Numbered from the stretch's first letter, positions 17,497 through 27,212 are shown. The stretch is DNA of 45,821 bases from Candidatus Stackebrandtia excrementipullorum (GCA_019113825.1 DXGR01000109.1:1-45821); one strand, 5' to 3'. Program-made: numbers and translations. The notes: generated by a model not told the origin, from the letters alone.

Positions 17497-18174
17497 CACA
17501 CCACCCTGTCAGCCGTTTGATGTTCCGATACCGCTGCGCCACTGCGTGATCACCCACCATAATCGGCTTGGCCCACACCATCAACGTCTATCCGACGCCA
17601 TGAGATCGGCTGCGGCACCGGTGTTGTCGACAGCACACCTCGAATCACCTTATAGGACGCGGCATTAGTCCAGCTCAAGTGAGATATCGACACATGTTCT
17701 GATTACGACCGACGGTCCGGAAGGCCCGGGGATCCGGCGCAACTTCGCCCCACCGTCGGTGGTGACACGGCACGGCATCGGAACCTACACCACCACCGAC
17801 TCACACGTGATCATGGCCGTCAATATGGGAGCGCTCACGGCACAGAGCCACCCAGTACGATCATCGCCGTTGATCCAACCGGCCGCCCTCGGGTCCATGG
17901 ATCAACTCAGGACGGTCGGCGTGGACACCGTCTTCGGACCCTGTTCGTGGTGACGACCATTCGAATGACTGCGACGCACGATGCAAGAGGGCCCGGCATA
18001 CCGGTGTTGTATGCAGGACCCTTCGACAACGGCGCAAGGCGCCGCCTGAACACCGCGCAACAAAACAGTATGTAAAGACGGCTTCCTACGCGACGACCGT
18101 GCGCACCCGGCCCCGTGCCCACGGCCCCCTCATCCAAAGGTGATGACGAACATGAACCGACCCGGCAAGGACGG
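17497..18174. other. Long intergenic region between the GGDEF gene and the exporter gene
   Basis: About 680 bases separating divergent transcripts. A frame is open on the plus strand at 17669-17953, but it has no ribosome-binding site and no recognisable protein. At 18152 a nine-codon frame including its stop (MNRPGKDG) starts after AAAGGTGATG and ends overlapping the exporter GTG start, a possible leader peptide. Promoters of the biosynthetic locus should lie here, but I cannot place them. Confidence 0.45.
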
Positions 18175-19392
18175 GTGAGCAACATGCGCGTATTCCGCCT
18201 ACTCGCGCTGGCCAATGCGATCACGGCGTTCGGCACCAATCTGAACACGGTGGCCCTTGGGCTTTTCGCCTATCAGACGACAGGCAGCCCTCTCCACACC
18301 GGCGCCTTCATGGCGCTGCGTCTGGGCACCGGGTTCGTCACCGGGCTGTTCGCCGGCAATGTCGTGGCACGCACCCGATACAAGACGGTCATTGTGGCGG
18401 CCAACCTGACGCAGGCGGCCGCGATGCTTATTTTGATGACGGTACCCGCGGCAAGCACGACCACAGCCCTGTACGCGGTGGCGGTCCTCACCGGGGTGGC
18501 CGGCACCATGGCCGCCGTCGCCCTGCGCAGCGCCGTGCCGGAGATCGTGGGCCAGGAACATCGTGTCCGCGCCAACAGCATGCTGGTCGCCGGACGTTCC
18601 ATCGCCATGATCGGTGGGTTCGCCGCCTCGGGCATCATCATCGCCGGTTGGGACTACTTCGGTGTCTTCGTCATCAACATCACGACCTTCGTGCTGGCCG
18701 GTCTCATCGTCGTCACGCTGCAATTGGACGTCACCCGCAAACCTGTGCCGCGACGCCGTTGGCTGTCGTCGCAGGCAACGGCGATGCGTTACATCCGTTC
18801 CCAGCCGGGGGTGGGCGGACTGATCGTCATACGCACCGTCATCGGTGTCGCCTCGGCAACGGCCGGTGTCGCGATCCCGGTCTATTCCAGTCTTCTCGAC
18901 CCCGGGCAACCCGAGGCGTTCATGGGTTGGTTCTGGACGGTGTGGGCGATAGGCAACATCGCCGTGCAACTGGGCCTGTCACGCTGGGCCCGACGCACCG
19001 GCCGCACCGTCGGCATCGACGTTTTCATCATCGCTGCCTGCACCATGTCGACGGCCTCGGTGGTGGTGTTTCTCCCCGTGCCGTTGGCCGTCGCGCTCGC
19101 CGCCGCGATGCTCACCGGCGCTGCGAGCGGTTTGGCCGAGACTTCTTACCAGTCCCGGCTGCAGGAGGCGCCCGACGAGGAGCGCAGTCACCTGTTCGGT
19201 TTGTCGTTGACTTCGGAGAACCTCGGATTCGCCGTCGGCATGCTCGCCGCCGGCTCACTACTGTCGACAGTGCCCGTGTGGACCGTGGTGACCGCTGTCG
19301 CGGCCGTCGCCGTCATCACAGCGATCGGGTTTCGGCTGTCGAGCGCATCATTGAAACGTCCGAAACCACATCACTCGGGTCACGCCTCATGA
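18175..19392 (+). CDS. MFS transporter (drug/natural-product efflux type)
   Basis: About 405 residues with roughly 12 membrane helices and the conserved RTRYKTVIVAANL loop after helix 2. It belongs to the MFS_3/enterobactin-exporter-like type. It heads the PKS-NRPS locus, and its stop overlaps the KS-ACP start by four bases, so it is co-translated with the synthases. That context suggests export of, or self-protection against, the product. The start is GTG 18175 (AAGG upstream) or ATG 18184; longer in-frame starts have no better support. Confidence 0.88.
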   Translation: MSNMRVFRLLALANAITAFGTNLNTVALGLFAYQTTGSPLHTGAFMALRLGTGFVTGLFAGNVVARTRYKTVIVAANLTQAAAMLILMTVPAASTTTALYAVAVLTGVAGTMAAVALRSAVPEIVGQEHRVRANSMLVAGRSIAMIGGFAASGIIIAGWDYFGVFVINITTFVLAGLIVVTLQLDVTRKPVPRRRWLSSQATAMRYIRSQPGVGGLIVIRTVIGVASATAGVAIPVYSSLLDPGQPEAFMGWFWTVWAIGNIAVQLGLSRWARRTGRTVGIDVFIIAACTMSTASVVVFLPVPLAVALAAAMLTGAASGLAETSYQSRLQEAPDEERSHLFGLSLTSENLGFAVGMLAAGSLLSTVPVWTVVTAVAAVAVITAIGFRLSSASLKRPKPHHSGHAS

Positions 19393-21758
19393 CGCAAACA
19401 CCCCTGGCCGTCATCGGCATGGCGGTTCGCCTGCCCGGTGCCGACACGGTCGAGAAATACTGGGACGACGCCCTCGACGGGGTGGTTCACATAGAACGCT
19501 TCACCCCCGAGCAGCTCGTCCAAGCCGGCCTCGACGAAGCGCAGGCGCACGATCCGGGCTTCGTCGGCGCGTCCGCGTTGCTCGACGACGTCAACGGCTT
19601 CGACGCCGGGGCCTTCGGAATGAGCCCCAGGGAAGCCGCCATCACCGACCCTCAACATCGCCTGTTCATGGAGGTCTGCCACACCGCTCTGGAAACATCG
19701 GGGTACAGCGGGGCGACCAGTAAGGTCGGCCTGTTCGGCAACACCGGCTTCCACCTGCATCCGCTGGGCGGGTACCTGAGAAACAACCTGGACGGGCGGG
19801 TTTTCAACGCCGACTTCGCCCGCAACCAGGTGACCGGTCTACAGGTTGCCTTCGGAAACCACACGGACTTCGTGGCCACCAAGACCGCATTCCGGCTGGG
19901 ACTGACCGGGCCGGTCATGACCGTTCAAACCGGCTGTTCCTCGGGGCTTGTGGGCGTTCATCTTGCCGGCCAGACGCTCCGCGGCGACGAGGCCGACGTG
20001 GTCGTCGTGGCGACGGCAGCCGTCCATATTCCGCAGGTTGTCGGACATCGGTACGTCAAGGGCTCGATCCATTCGCGGAGCGGAGTCTGCCGGGTTTTCG
20101 ACGCCGCGTCGGACGGTATGGTCACAGGTAACGGTGCGGCAGCGGTGGTGCTGAAGCGTCTCGACCGCGCCCTCGCCGACGGCGACTCCATCGACGCGGT
20201 CGTTCTGGGAACCGCGATCAACAACGACGGCGCATCGAAGTCAGCCTATGCCGCGCCGAGCGTCGACGGCCAGGCGGAGGTCGTCGAACGAGCCCTCACC
20301 GCCGCCGGAGTCAATTGCGGTGACATCGGTTATGTCGAGACGCACGGTACCGGCACGTTCAAGGGCGACCCGATCGAATTCGCGGCGCTGGACCGGACGT
20401 ACCGACACCACACCGACAAGGTCGGCTACTGCGGTCTGGGCTCGGCAAAAGCCAATATCGGCCACCTTGACTCGGCGGCCGCACTACCCAGCCTCATTCG
20501 AGCCATCGGCGTCATCCACCGTGGTGTCATTCCGCCGTTGGCGAATCACACCGCACCGAATCCCGGCCTGCCGCTCGACCGGAGCCCTTTCTATCTTCCG
20601 GACCGTCAACGCGAATGGCCGATCGACCTGCCCCGCCTGGCCGCCGTCACCGCCCTGGGCGTCGGAGGTACGAACGCACACCTGATCCTGGGGCTTCCCG
20701 ACCGATCCGCCGCCTACACGGACGTGTCGCGCCCGGAAGTGTCGTTTCTGCCGCTGTCGGCGGCGACATCGCAGAGCCTCACCGCCCTTGCCTCGGCCTG
20801 GCACCGACGGCTCCTCGACGAGCCCGACCTCCACCCCGCCGACGTCGCGGCGACGGCGGGAGCCGGCAGACGCCACCACCGGCTTCGGCTTGCGGTGCTC
20901 GGGTCCACGGTGGCTCAATGGTGTCAAGGCCTGAGCGATTTTCTATCGCTCAACGAGTCGGGCCGGTACCGCACCGGCGTGGCCTCCGCTACCGGTACGG
21001 CACTGGAAATGCCGCCCGACGCCGACGCCTACTGCCGTGGAGCGTCCATCGCCTGGCCCGACGGTGGCCGCCGACTGCGACTCCCCTCGTACCCGTACCA
21101 CCGAACAGCACATTGGATCGGACCGGCTCCGCCCCAGGCCGATCGATCACGATCATCGACAGGAGACGAAGACATGTCCTTCAACACCGTCCTGGCACAC
21201 ATCACGGAAGCCACGATGAAACGGCTGGGGCATCCCGCCGATCGCGTCACACCGGATTCATCGTTCCTCGAACTGGGAGCCGACTCGTTGAGCATGGTCG
21301 ACCTGGCACGAGGCCTCGAAGAAGCCTTCGATGTCAAGGTGTCCATGCGAGAACTTTTCGAAGAGGGCGCCACCCCGGGCGAACTCGCCGCACTGGTCGC
21401 TGCGCGCCTGCCGACGGACACCATGGACGAAGAACAACCGGAGCCGACACCGTCGGTCGCTCAAGCGGCGCCGTCCCCACCTTCGGTCGCGCAACCTGTG
21501 CCGCCCCCGCCGTCGGCTCCGCCAACGGTTCCCTTGCCACCGGTTCAACCACCGGCCCCGGAGCCGGTTCACATGCCCGCTCCCGTGCCGCCGCCACCGG
21601 TGTATCCGTACACGCCCGAGGCCGCGGCGTCGGCTCGCACCGTCGAGGTGTTGACGGCGCAGGTCCAGCAGCTGATCTCCATTAATCAACAGTTGACCTA
21701 CCAGGTCTCGCAGTTGACCGCCATGTTGCGTTCCCACCACGGTGGCGGCCGGGCATGA
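19389..21758 (+). CDS. AT-less polyketide synthase: KS, AT-linker remnants, ACP, C-terminal coiled coil
   Basis: 789 residues. The ketosynthase (about 1-430) has Cys183 in TGCSSGL, His in VETHGTGT and His in KANIGHLDSAA, so the catalytic triad is intact. From about 440 the sequence reads as a KS-AT linker (LPLSAATSQSLTALAS). It then jumps to a post-AT linker with the YPYHRTAHWI motif near 585, with no AT domain between. The ACP (about 598-675) has its phosphopantetheine Ser633 in LGADSLSM. A Pro-rich spacer leads to a C-terminal coiled coil (about 750-785), probably a docking element for the next protein. No KR, DH or TE is present. ATG 19389 overlaps the exporter stop; the stop overlaps the NRPS start. 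Confidence 0.9.
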   Translation: MTQTPLAVIGMAVRLPGADTVEKYWDDALDGVVHIERFTPEQLVQAGLDEAQAHDPGFVGASALLDDVNGFDAGAFGMSPREAAITDPQHRLFMEVCHTALETSGYSGATSKVGLFGNTGFHLHPLGGYLRNNLDGRVFNADFARNQVTGLQVAFGNHTDFVATKTAFRLGLTGPVMTVQTGCSSGLVGVHLAGQTLRGDEADVVVVATAAVHIPQVVGHRYVKGSIHSRSGVCRVFDAASDGMVTGNGAAAVVLKRLDRALADGDSIDAVVLGTAINNDGASKSAYAAPSVDGQAEVVERALTAAGVNCGDIGYVETHGTGTFKGDPIEFAALDRTYRHHTDKVGYCGLGSAKANIGHLDSAAALPSLIRAIGVIHRGVIPPLANHTAPNPGLPLDRSPFYLPDRQREWPIDLPRLAAVTALGVGGTNAHLILGLPDRSAAYTDVSRPEVSFLPLSAATSQSLTALASAWHRRLLDEPDLHPADVAATAGAGRRHHRLRLAVLGSTVAQWCQGLSDFLSLNESGRYRTGVASATGTALEMPPDADAYCRGASIAWPDGGRRLRLPSYPYHRTAHWIGPAPPQADRSRSSTGDEDMSFNTVLAHITEATMKRLGHPADRVTPDSSFLELGADSLSMVDLARGLEEAFDVKVSMRELFEEGATPGELAALVAARLPTDTMDEEQPEPTPSVAQAAPSPPSVAQPVPPPPSAPPTVPLPPVQPPAPEPVHMPAPVPPPPVYPYTPEAAASARTVEVLTAQVQQLISINQQLTYQVSQLTAMLRSHHGGGRA
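21161..21176 (+). promoter_or_regulatory. Internal ribosome-binding site and start within the PKS gene
   Basis: AGGAG at 21161-21165 lies 8 bases before an in-frame ATG at 21174 (codon 596), exactly at the start of the ACP domain. Translation from here would give a free ACP of about 194 residues still carrying the Pro-rich spacer and coiled coil. The site is as good as any true start in the window. Confidence 0.45.
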
Positions 21759-24700
21759 TGCGATCGACCCCTTCGCCCGACTTCGGGCTCTACTTTTTCG
21801 GAAACTATCCACAAGACGTCACCGCGGCCGACACCTACCGGACGCTGTTGGAGGCCGCTCGGTTCGGCGACGAATCCGGGTTCTCGTCGGTGTGGCTGCC
21901 CGAACGTCACTTCCACTCCTTCGGCGGGGTGTTCCCCAACCCGTCGGTCCTGGCCGCGGCCGTCGCCGCCAGGACTCGTAGTATTCGTATCAACGCCGGA
22001 AGCGTCGTGCTTCCGTTGCACGACCCCATTCGAGTCGCCGAAGAGTGGTCGGTCGTCGACAACCTCTCCGGCGGACGTGTGGGCATCGGCGTGGCGTCGG
22101 GATGGAATTCCAATGACTTCGTGTTCTTCCCCGAGCGTTTCGGCGCGCACCGCGATCTGATGTACGAACAGATCGAAGAGGTGCGGCGGCTGTGGCGTGG
22201 TCACAGTCTGTCGAGGACCGGCGGAACGGGACGGCCGGTGGAGGTGTCGTTGTACCCACGGCCGCTGCAACCGGACGTCGACATGTACACCGCGGTGGTG
22301 GGCCGTCGCGAATCGTTCGCTCAGGCCGCACGCGCGAACCTGGGCGTCATCACCAACCTCATGACGCAGGACATCTCCGCGTTGGCCGACAACATCGCCT
22401 ACTACCGTTCCGTGCGGGCACAGTCCGGTCTCGACCCGGCCGGTGGGCGAGTATCCGTGCTGGTCCACACCTACATCCACGAGGACGCTTCGACCGCTCG
22501 CCGGCGGGCGTATGAACCGCTCACCGACTACATGAGAGCATCCCTGTCGTTGTTCGGTCAGGTGACCAACAGCCTCGGTTTCAACATCGACCTCGACAGG
22601 GCCGATGAAGACGATCTGGCGTACCTGTTCTCCCGCGCCTACGACCGATACTGTGATTCGCGGGCCCTCATCGGATCGCCTTCCACGTGTGCGGCCACCG
22701 TTGAGGCTCTTGCCGATGCCGGGGTCGACGAAATCGCCTCACTCGTCGACTTCGGGATGCCGGCCGACCATCTGTTGGAGGGACTGCCTCAGCTGGACAC
22801 GTTGCGTCGCCGCAGTCACGAGGTTCACGTGCATGCCCCGATGACCGACGGCCAACAGACGATGTGGGTCCACGAGCAACTGGTTCCGGGAAACAACGCT
22901 CAGAACGAGCCCAAGGCCGTCCGACTGGTCGGGCACGTCGACATCGCGGCTCTGGATCGAGCCGTGCGGCGGCTCGTCGAGGCCCACCCCGCGTTGCGGA
23001 CCGTCTATCGAGACGTCGACGGCGTCCCCTCACAGGTCCTGCTCCCGGAAATGTCCGTCTCCGTGGAAGTTCACGATCGGACCGGTACCGATGAACTCAC
23101 CGTTGCGTCCGAGACGATCTCCCACGAAAGTCGACGCCGTTTCGACCTGGCGCAGGGGCCCGTCTTCTTCTGTTCACTGCACACCGTTGCCGTCGACCGG
23201 CACATCCTGGTCCTGTCGTTCCATCACATCGCCGTGGACGCGTTGTCGGTAAAGGTTCTGACCAGGCGGTTGTCACAGCTTTACGCGGCCGAATCGTCGG
23301 GGCGGCCCGCCGTGCTGCCGATGCCGTCGCGGCGGCCGTTGTCTATCGACGTCGCACCCGAAAAGGTCGCCCGCGACCTGGCGTACTGGCGTAGTCGGCT
23401 TGCGGGCCCGCTACCGGTCCTGCAACTGCCCACCGACAGGCAGCGCCCATCCCGACAGACGCACCGCGCGCGAGCACGGTTCGTCGAACTCGACGCCGAG
23501 CTGACCTCCGCGATTCGAGCGCTCGGGAACCGCAACGGGGCCACCCTGTTCATGACGTTGTTGACCGGGTTGGCGATCACCTTGCGTCGCTTCACCGGTC
23601 AGGACGATCTCATCGTGGGGGTCCCGGTGTCCCGGCGGAGCCCGGACCAGCAGGACGCCGTGGGGCTTTTGATCAACACGATCCCCCTACGGTTCGACAT
23701 GACGGGCGACCCGACGTTTAGTGAACTGCTCCAGCGCGTTCGCCGGGTCGCGTTGGACGGGTACGACCACGCGTCGGCTCCGTTGGAGGACATCATTGCG
23801 CAGACCGGTGCGCCGCGCGACCCGTCGCGTTCTCCGCTGTATCAGATCACCGCCGAGTTCAAGAACGGTGAGGCGTTCGATCTGGACCTTCCCGGGGTCA
23901 CCGCCGTACCGTTGGACGTCGGTCGCGAGGTCACCGCCTGCGACATCATGATTCACCTGACGCACCGCGACGGCGGTGTCATGGCACACCTGGAGTACAA
24001 CACCGATCTGTTCGACGACGCCACCGTTACACGGCTGGGCGGATACCTACGCCAGACGTTGGAGATCGGCGCGCGAGAACCCGACCGTCGGCTTTCCGCG
24101 TCGTCCGAGTTGATCGAGACCGACAGCCGGTTGCTCGAAAAATGGTCGAACGGGCCCGCCGTGCCGTCGGCGACCGAGACCGTTGTCGAGCAGATCGTCG
24201 GGCATGCGCGGCGGAAACCCGACGCGGTGGCCGTCGGCGACGAAACGGGCCACATCACCTACCGCGACATGGTGGACGACGCTCTGAGGGTCTGTGCAGC
24301 GCTACACGAGCACGGTGTGGCTCCCGGCGACGTCGTCGCCACCTGGCTGCCACGGTCACGTCGCCTTCCGTCGATCCTGCTGGGCATCATGTGGGCACGG
24401 GCGGCTTACCTGCCGTTGGACCCGGCGTTGGGGCCCGCCCGCATCGACAGGGTCCTCACCGACAGCAGGGCACGTATCGTCCTGTCGACGGACCGGCTTC
24501 GCTCAGACCTTCCGCCCTTGAGCGACCTCGTCGTCGTCGACGTCGATACCGTGACCGGTGACGAATCCGTCGTGCCGCCGCCAGAACCGCCACCGGTGTT
24601 GGACGACGCGGCATACGTCATCTACACCTCCGGATCGACCGGCCATCCCAAAGGGATCGTTGCCACACACGGCAACCTCGCGTGGTTGTCGGAGTGGTTC

Positions 24701-27178
24701 GGGCGGCGTTTCGAATTCGACGACCGTGGACGAGCAGCCGCCGTATGCGGACAAAGCTGGGACGTGTCGGTCATGGAGTTGTGGCCGATGCTGGCCGCGG
24801 GAGGCCGCGTGACGATGGCGACCGACGCCGTACGGCGCGACCCGGCGCAACTGTCGCAGTGGCTCACCGACGAAAACCTGGACTTCGCGCTGCTGCCGAC
24901 GCCGTTGGGCCAGGAGGTTTTGGCGCTGCCGAGCAGCCGTCAACCACGAGTCCGGTTCATCATGCTCGGCGGTGATCTCCTGACCGTCCTACCTCGACCG
25001 GATTCACCGTTCGCGCTGGTCAACATCTACGGTCCGGCGGAGACCACGGTCGTGGTCACCACCTACCCGACCACGTCGGGCAGCCCGTCACCGGTGCCAC
25101 TGGGTTCACCGGTCGACGGCGCGCACTTCCGGGTGCTGGACGAAGCCGGCAACCCGACACCCGTCGGAGTACCCGGCGAGCTCTACATCGGTGGCGACTG
25201 TGTCACCCGGGGCTACCTCCACGCGCCTCGGCTGACCGAGGAACGTTTCGTGGTCGACCCCTCGGCTCCGGGCGGCCGACTGTACCGCAGCGGGGACCGG
25301 GTCCGCTGGACCAACGACGGGGTGCTCGAGTTCTGTGGGCGTACGGACGATCAGGTCAAGGTGCGAGGTTATCGGGTCGAGCCGGGTGAGACCGCGGCGA
25401 TTCTTCGGGAGCTGCCCGGTGTGAGCGACGCAGTGGTTCTACCGCGGCGAAACGATCACGGCGACGCCACCCTGGCCGCATACATCGTCGCGACCGGCGA
25501 CACGTCGGGATTGGTGCGGCGTCTCCACGCCGAACTGGCGCACCGGTTGCCGGAATACCTGATACCGGGAGCATGGGCCGTCCTCAACCGTCTGCCCCGC
25601 AATGCGAACGACAAAGTCGAACGTTCGCAGCTGCCGCACGCCAAACCGTTGACGGCCTTCGAACACCGCCCCGACACACCGTCGGCTGCCCCCAACGACG
25701 CGTTGGGATCGCTGTGGATGGAGGTCCTAGATGTCGACGTCCTCGACGAGACGCAGTCCTTCTTCGAGGCCGGGGGCCATTCGATCACGGCGATGCGCCT
25801 GTTGAATCGCGTCCGTGAGGCCCTGGGCATGGAGTTTTCGGTATCGGAGTTCTACCGCGAGCCTACGTTGGCAGCTCTGCGACGCCACCTCACCTCCGAC
25901 GACACGCTGCGCAGTGGCCCGATCTCCTACCAGCAGGTGGGCATGGTCGACGGGCTTACTCGGGCCACCGGCTCCTGGAACATCGTCGTGCATCTGGAAA
26001 TGACCGGCGACCTGGACGTTGCGGCGTTGCAGGCGGCGGCGACGGCCGTGATCGAACGACATGAGTCCCTGCGTACGCGTTTCCACCGCGACGGAACCGA
26101 GTGGGTGCAGGAGGTCCTGTCGCCTCAACCTGTGCCCCTGACTCCGGTTGAGGTCGACGACTACGACGAGCTGAGCAAACGGTTCGCCGAAGAACCGTTC
26201 GACGTCGCCGTGGGGCACCTCGTGCGCTTCCGGTTGTTGAGGCGCGGTCAACGTGAGTGGCGGTTCGTGGTCGTCGTGCACCATGCCGTATGCGACGGCT
26301 GGGGCGTTTCGCTTTTGTTGGCCGACCTTGCCGCCGCGTATCGTGCGGCGCGGCGCGGCGACGACGTCGTGTTGCCCGCTGCGACGCAGAGTATCGACTA
26401 CGCCGTCTGGCAACAACGTCATTGGGATCGGTCGCTTTTCGACGGCCGGCTCGGATACTGGCGCGAGTCCCTCCGCGATCGTCCTCTCACCGTGGCATTG
26501 CCCGCCACCGGGGACCCGGCGGACGTGCCGGCGGCGTTTGTTCGCCGGGAGGTCCCCGACGGGTTGTCCGGCGACGTCGATCGGCTCGCGGCGAAGCTCG
26601 GCTGCACCCCGTTCGCCGTCTGGGCGGCCGCGTTGGGAATCGTTCTTTCCCGACGAACCGACCAGCTGCGATTGACGTTGGGCACCCCGTACGCCGGCCG
26701 TGAACATCCCGACCACGACACCGTCATGGCCGTGTTGGCCATGGTCTCGCTGCTGCGCATCGACATCGATCCGGCCGTCGGTTTCGGCCGGTTGGCCGTC
26801 GATGTCCTGTCGGATTATGCGGCGACCGTGGACAATTTCGTTCCGTTGCGTCGCATTCTCGACGATGTGAAGGAACACCGCGACGACGTGCCCGCGGTGA
26901 TGCCGGTCAGTTTCCTCTACCAAAGTTCGATGACCCTCGACCTCGAATGGCCTGATCTGGATGTCGTCGTGGACGAACGGACGTCGGGTGCACCGCGGCG
27001 ACGTACGTCGTTCTTTGTCGAACCGGGCACGAAACGGCACCGGTTCGGGGTTATAGCCGACGGATCGCTTCACGAACCATCGACCTTGGGCGACTGGCTG
27101 TCGGAGTGGCTGGACGTCTTGTCGGCCGGTGTCTCGGATCCCGACACGCCCGTGGCCGATCTTCTGACGCGAGAATGA
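21755..27178 (+). CDS. Nonribosomal peptide synthetase: LLM-C-A-T-C
   Basis: 1807 residues. Residues 1-350 are a luciferase-like monooxygenase domain of the kind built into PKS/NRPS proteins (SSVWLPERHFHSFGG). Condensation domain 1 (about 360-790) has HHIAVD at 490-495. The adenylation domain (about 815-1290) has YTSGSTGHPKG at 957-967, NIYGPAETT, GELYIGG, YRSGDRVRW and the A10 lysine at 1287. The carrier domain has Ser1343 in GGHSITAM. Condensation domain 2 (about 1375-1800) has HHAVCDGW from 1509. The protein ends there, with no thioesterase or reductase. By manual alignment the ten-residue code reads D-V-M-L-I-L-I-V-V-K, closest to proline codes. The ATG overlaps the PKS stop. A hairpin follows the gene. 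Confidence 0.92.
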   Translation: MMRSTPSPDFGLYFFGNYPQDVTAADTYRTLLEAARFGDESGFSSVWLPERHFHSFGGVFPNPSVLAAAVAARTRSIRINAGSVVLPLHDPIRVAEEWSVVDNLSGGRVGIGVASGWNSNDFVFFPERFGAHRDLMYEQIEEVRRLWRGHSLSRTGGTGRPVEVSLYPRPLQPDVDMYTAVVGRRESFAQAARANLGVITNLMTQDISALADNIAYYRSVRAQSGLDPAGGRVSVLVHTYIHEDASTARRRAYEPLTDYMRASLSLFGQVTNSLGFNIDLDRADEDDLAYLFSRAYDRYCDSRALIGSPSTCAATVEALADAGVDEIASLVDFGMPADHLLEGLPQLDTLRRRSHEVHVHAPMTDGQQTMWVHEQLVPGNNAQNEPKAVRLVGHVDIAALDRAVRRLVEAHPALRTVYRDVDGVPSQVLLPEMSVSVEVHDRTGTDELTVASETISHESRRRFDLAQGPVFFCSLHTVAVDRHILVLSFHHIAVDALSVKVLTRRLSQLYAAESSGRPAVLPMPSRRPLSIDVAPEKVARDLAYWRSRLAGPLPVLQLPTDRQRPSRQTHRARARFVELDAELTSAIRALGNRNGATLFMTLLTGLAITLRRFTGQDDLIVGVPVSRRSPDQQDAVGLLINTIPLRFDMTGDPTFSELLQRVRRVALDGYDHASAPLEDIIAQTGAPRDPSRSPLYQITAEFKNGEAFDLDLPGVTAVPLDVGREVTACDIMIHLTHRDGGVMAHLEYNTDLFDDATVTRLGGYLRQTLEIGAREPDRRLSASSELIETDSRLLEKWSNGPAVPSATETVVEQIVGHARRKPDAVAVGDETGHITYRDMVDDALRVCAALHEHGVAPGDVVATWLPRSRRLPSILLGIMWARAAYLPLDPALGPARIDRVLTDSRARIVLSTDRLRSDLPPLSDLVVVDVDTVTGDESVVPPPEPPPVLDDAAYVIYTSGSTGHPKGIVATHGNLAWLSEWFGRRFEFDDRGRAAAVCGQSWDVSVMELWPMLAAGGRVTMATDAVRRDPAQLSQWLTDENLDFALLPTPLGQEVLALPSSRQPRVRFIMLGGDLLTVLPRPDSPFALVNIYGPAETTVVVTTYPTTSGSPSPVPLGSPVDGAHFRVLDEAGNPTPVGVPGELYIGGDCVTRGYLHAPRLTEERFVVDPSAPGGRLYRSGDRVRWTNDGVLEFCGRTDDQVKVRGYRVEPGETAAILRELPGVSDAVVLPRRNDHGDATLAAYIVATGDTSGLVRRLHAELAHRLPEYLIPGAWAVLNRLPRNANDKVERSQLPHAKPLTAFEHRPDTPSAAPNDALGSLWMEVLDVDVLDETQSFFEAGGHSITAMRLLNRVREALGMEFSVSEFYREPTLAALRRHLTSDDTLRSGPISYQQVGMVDGLTRATGSWNIVVHLEMTGDLDVAALQAAATAVIERHESLRTRFHRDGTEWVQEVLSPQPVPLTPVEVDDYDELSKRFAEEPFDVAVGHLVRFRLLRRGQREWRFVVVVHHAVCDGWGVSLLLADLAAAYRAARRGDDVVLPAATQSIDYAVWQQRHWDRSLFDGRLGYWRESLRDRPLTVALPATGDPADVPAAFVRREVPDGLSGDVDRLAAKLGCTPFAVWAAALGIVLSRRTDQLRLTLGTPYAGREHPDHDTVMAVLAMVSLLRIDIDPAVGFGRLAVDVLSDYAATVDNFVPLRRILDDVKEHRDDVPAVMPVSFLYQSSMTLDLEWPDLDVVVDERTSGAPRRRTSFFVEPGTKRHRFGVIADGSLHEPSTLGDWLSEWLDVLSAGVSDPDTPVADLLTRE

Positions 27179-27182
27179 GGTC

Positions 27183-27212
27183 GGTGTGGACGGTCCGTGG
27201 GCCGTCCACACC
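27183..27212 (+). terminator. Hairpin terminator after the NRPS gene
   Basis: A perfect 11-bp stem (GGTGTGGACGG with CCGTCCACACC) and an 8-base loop, starting 4 bases after the NRPS stop. It suggests the exporter-PKS-NRPS operon ends here and tyrA has its own promoter in the 67 bases that follow. Confidence 0.75.

Noticed and set aside
17669-17953. Open plus-strand frame upstream of the exporter gene
   Set aside because: No ribosome-binding site and no recognisable protein sequence; treated as intergenic.
18648-19388. Upstream extension of the PKS frame
   Set aside because: It runs through the MFS gene in another frame, is Arg/His-rich, and the true ATG overlaps the MFS stop codon.
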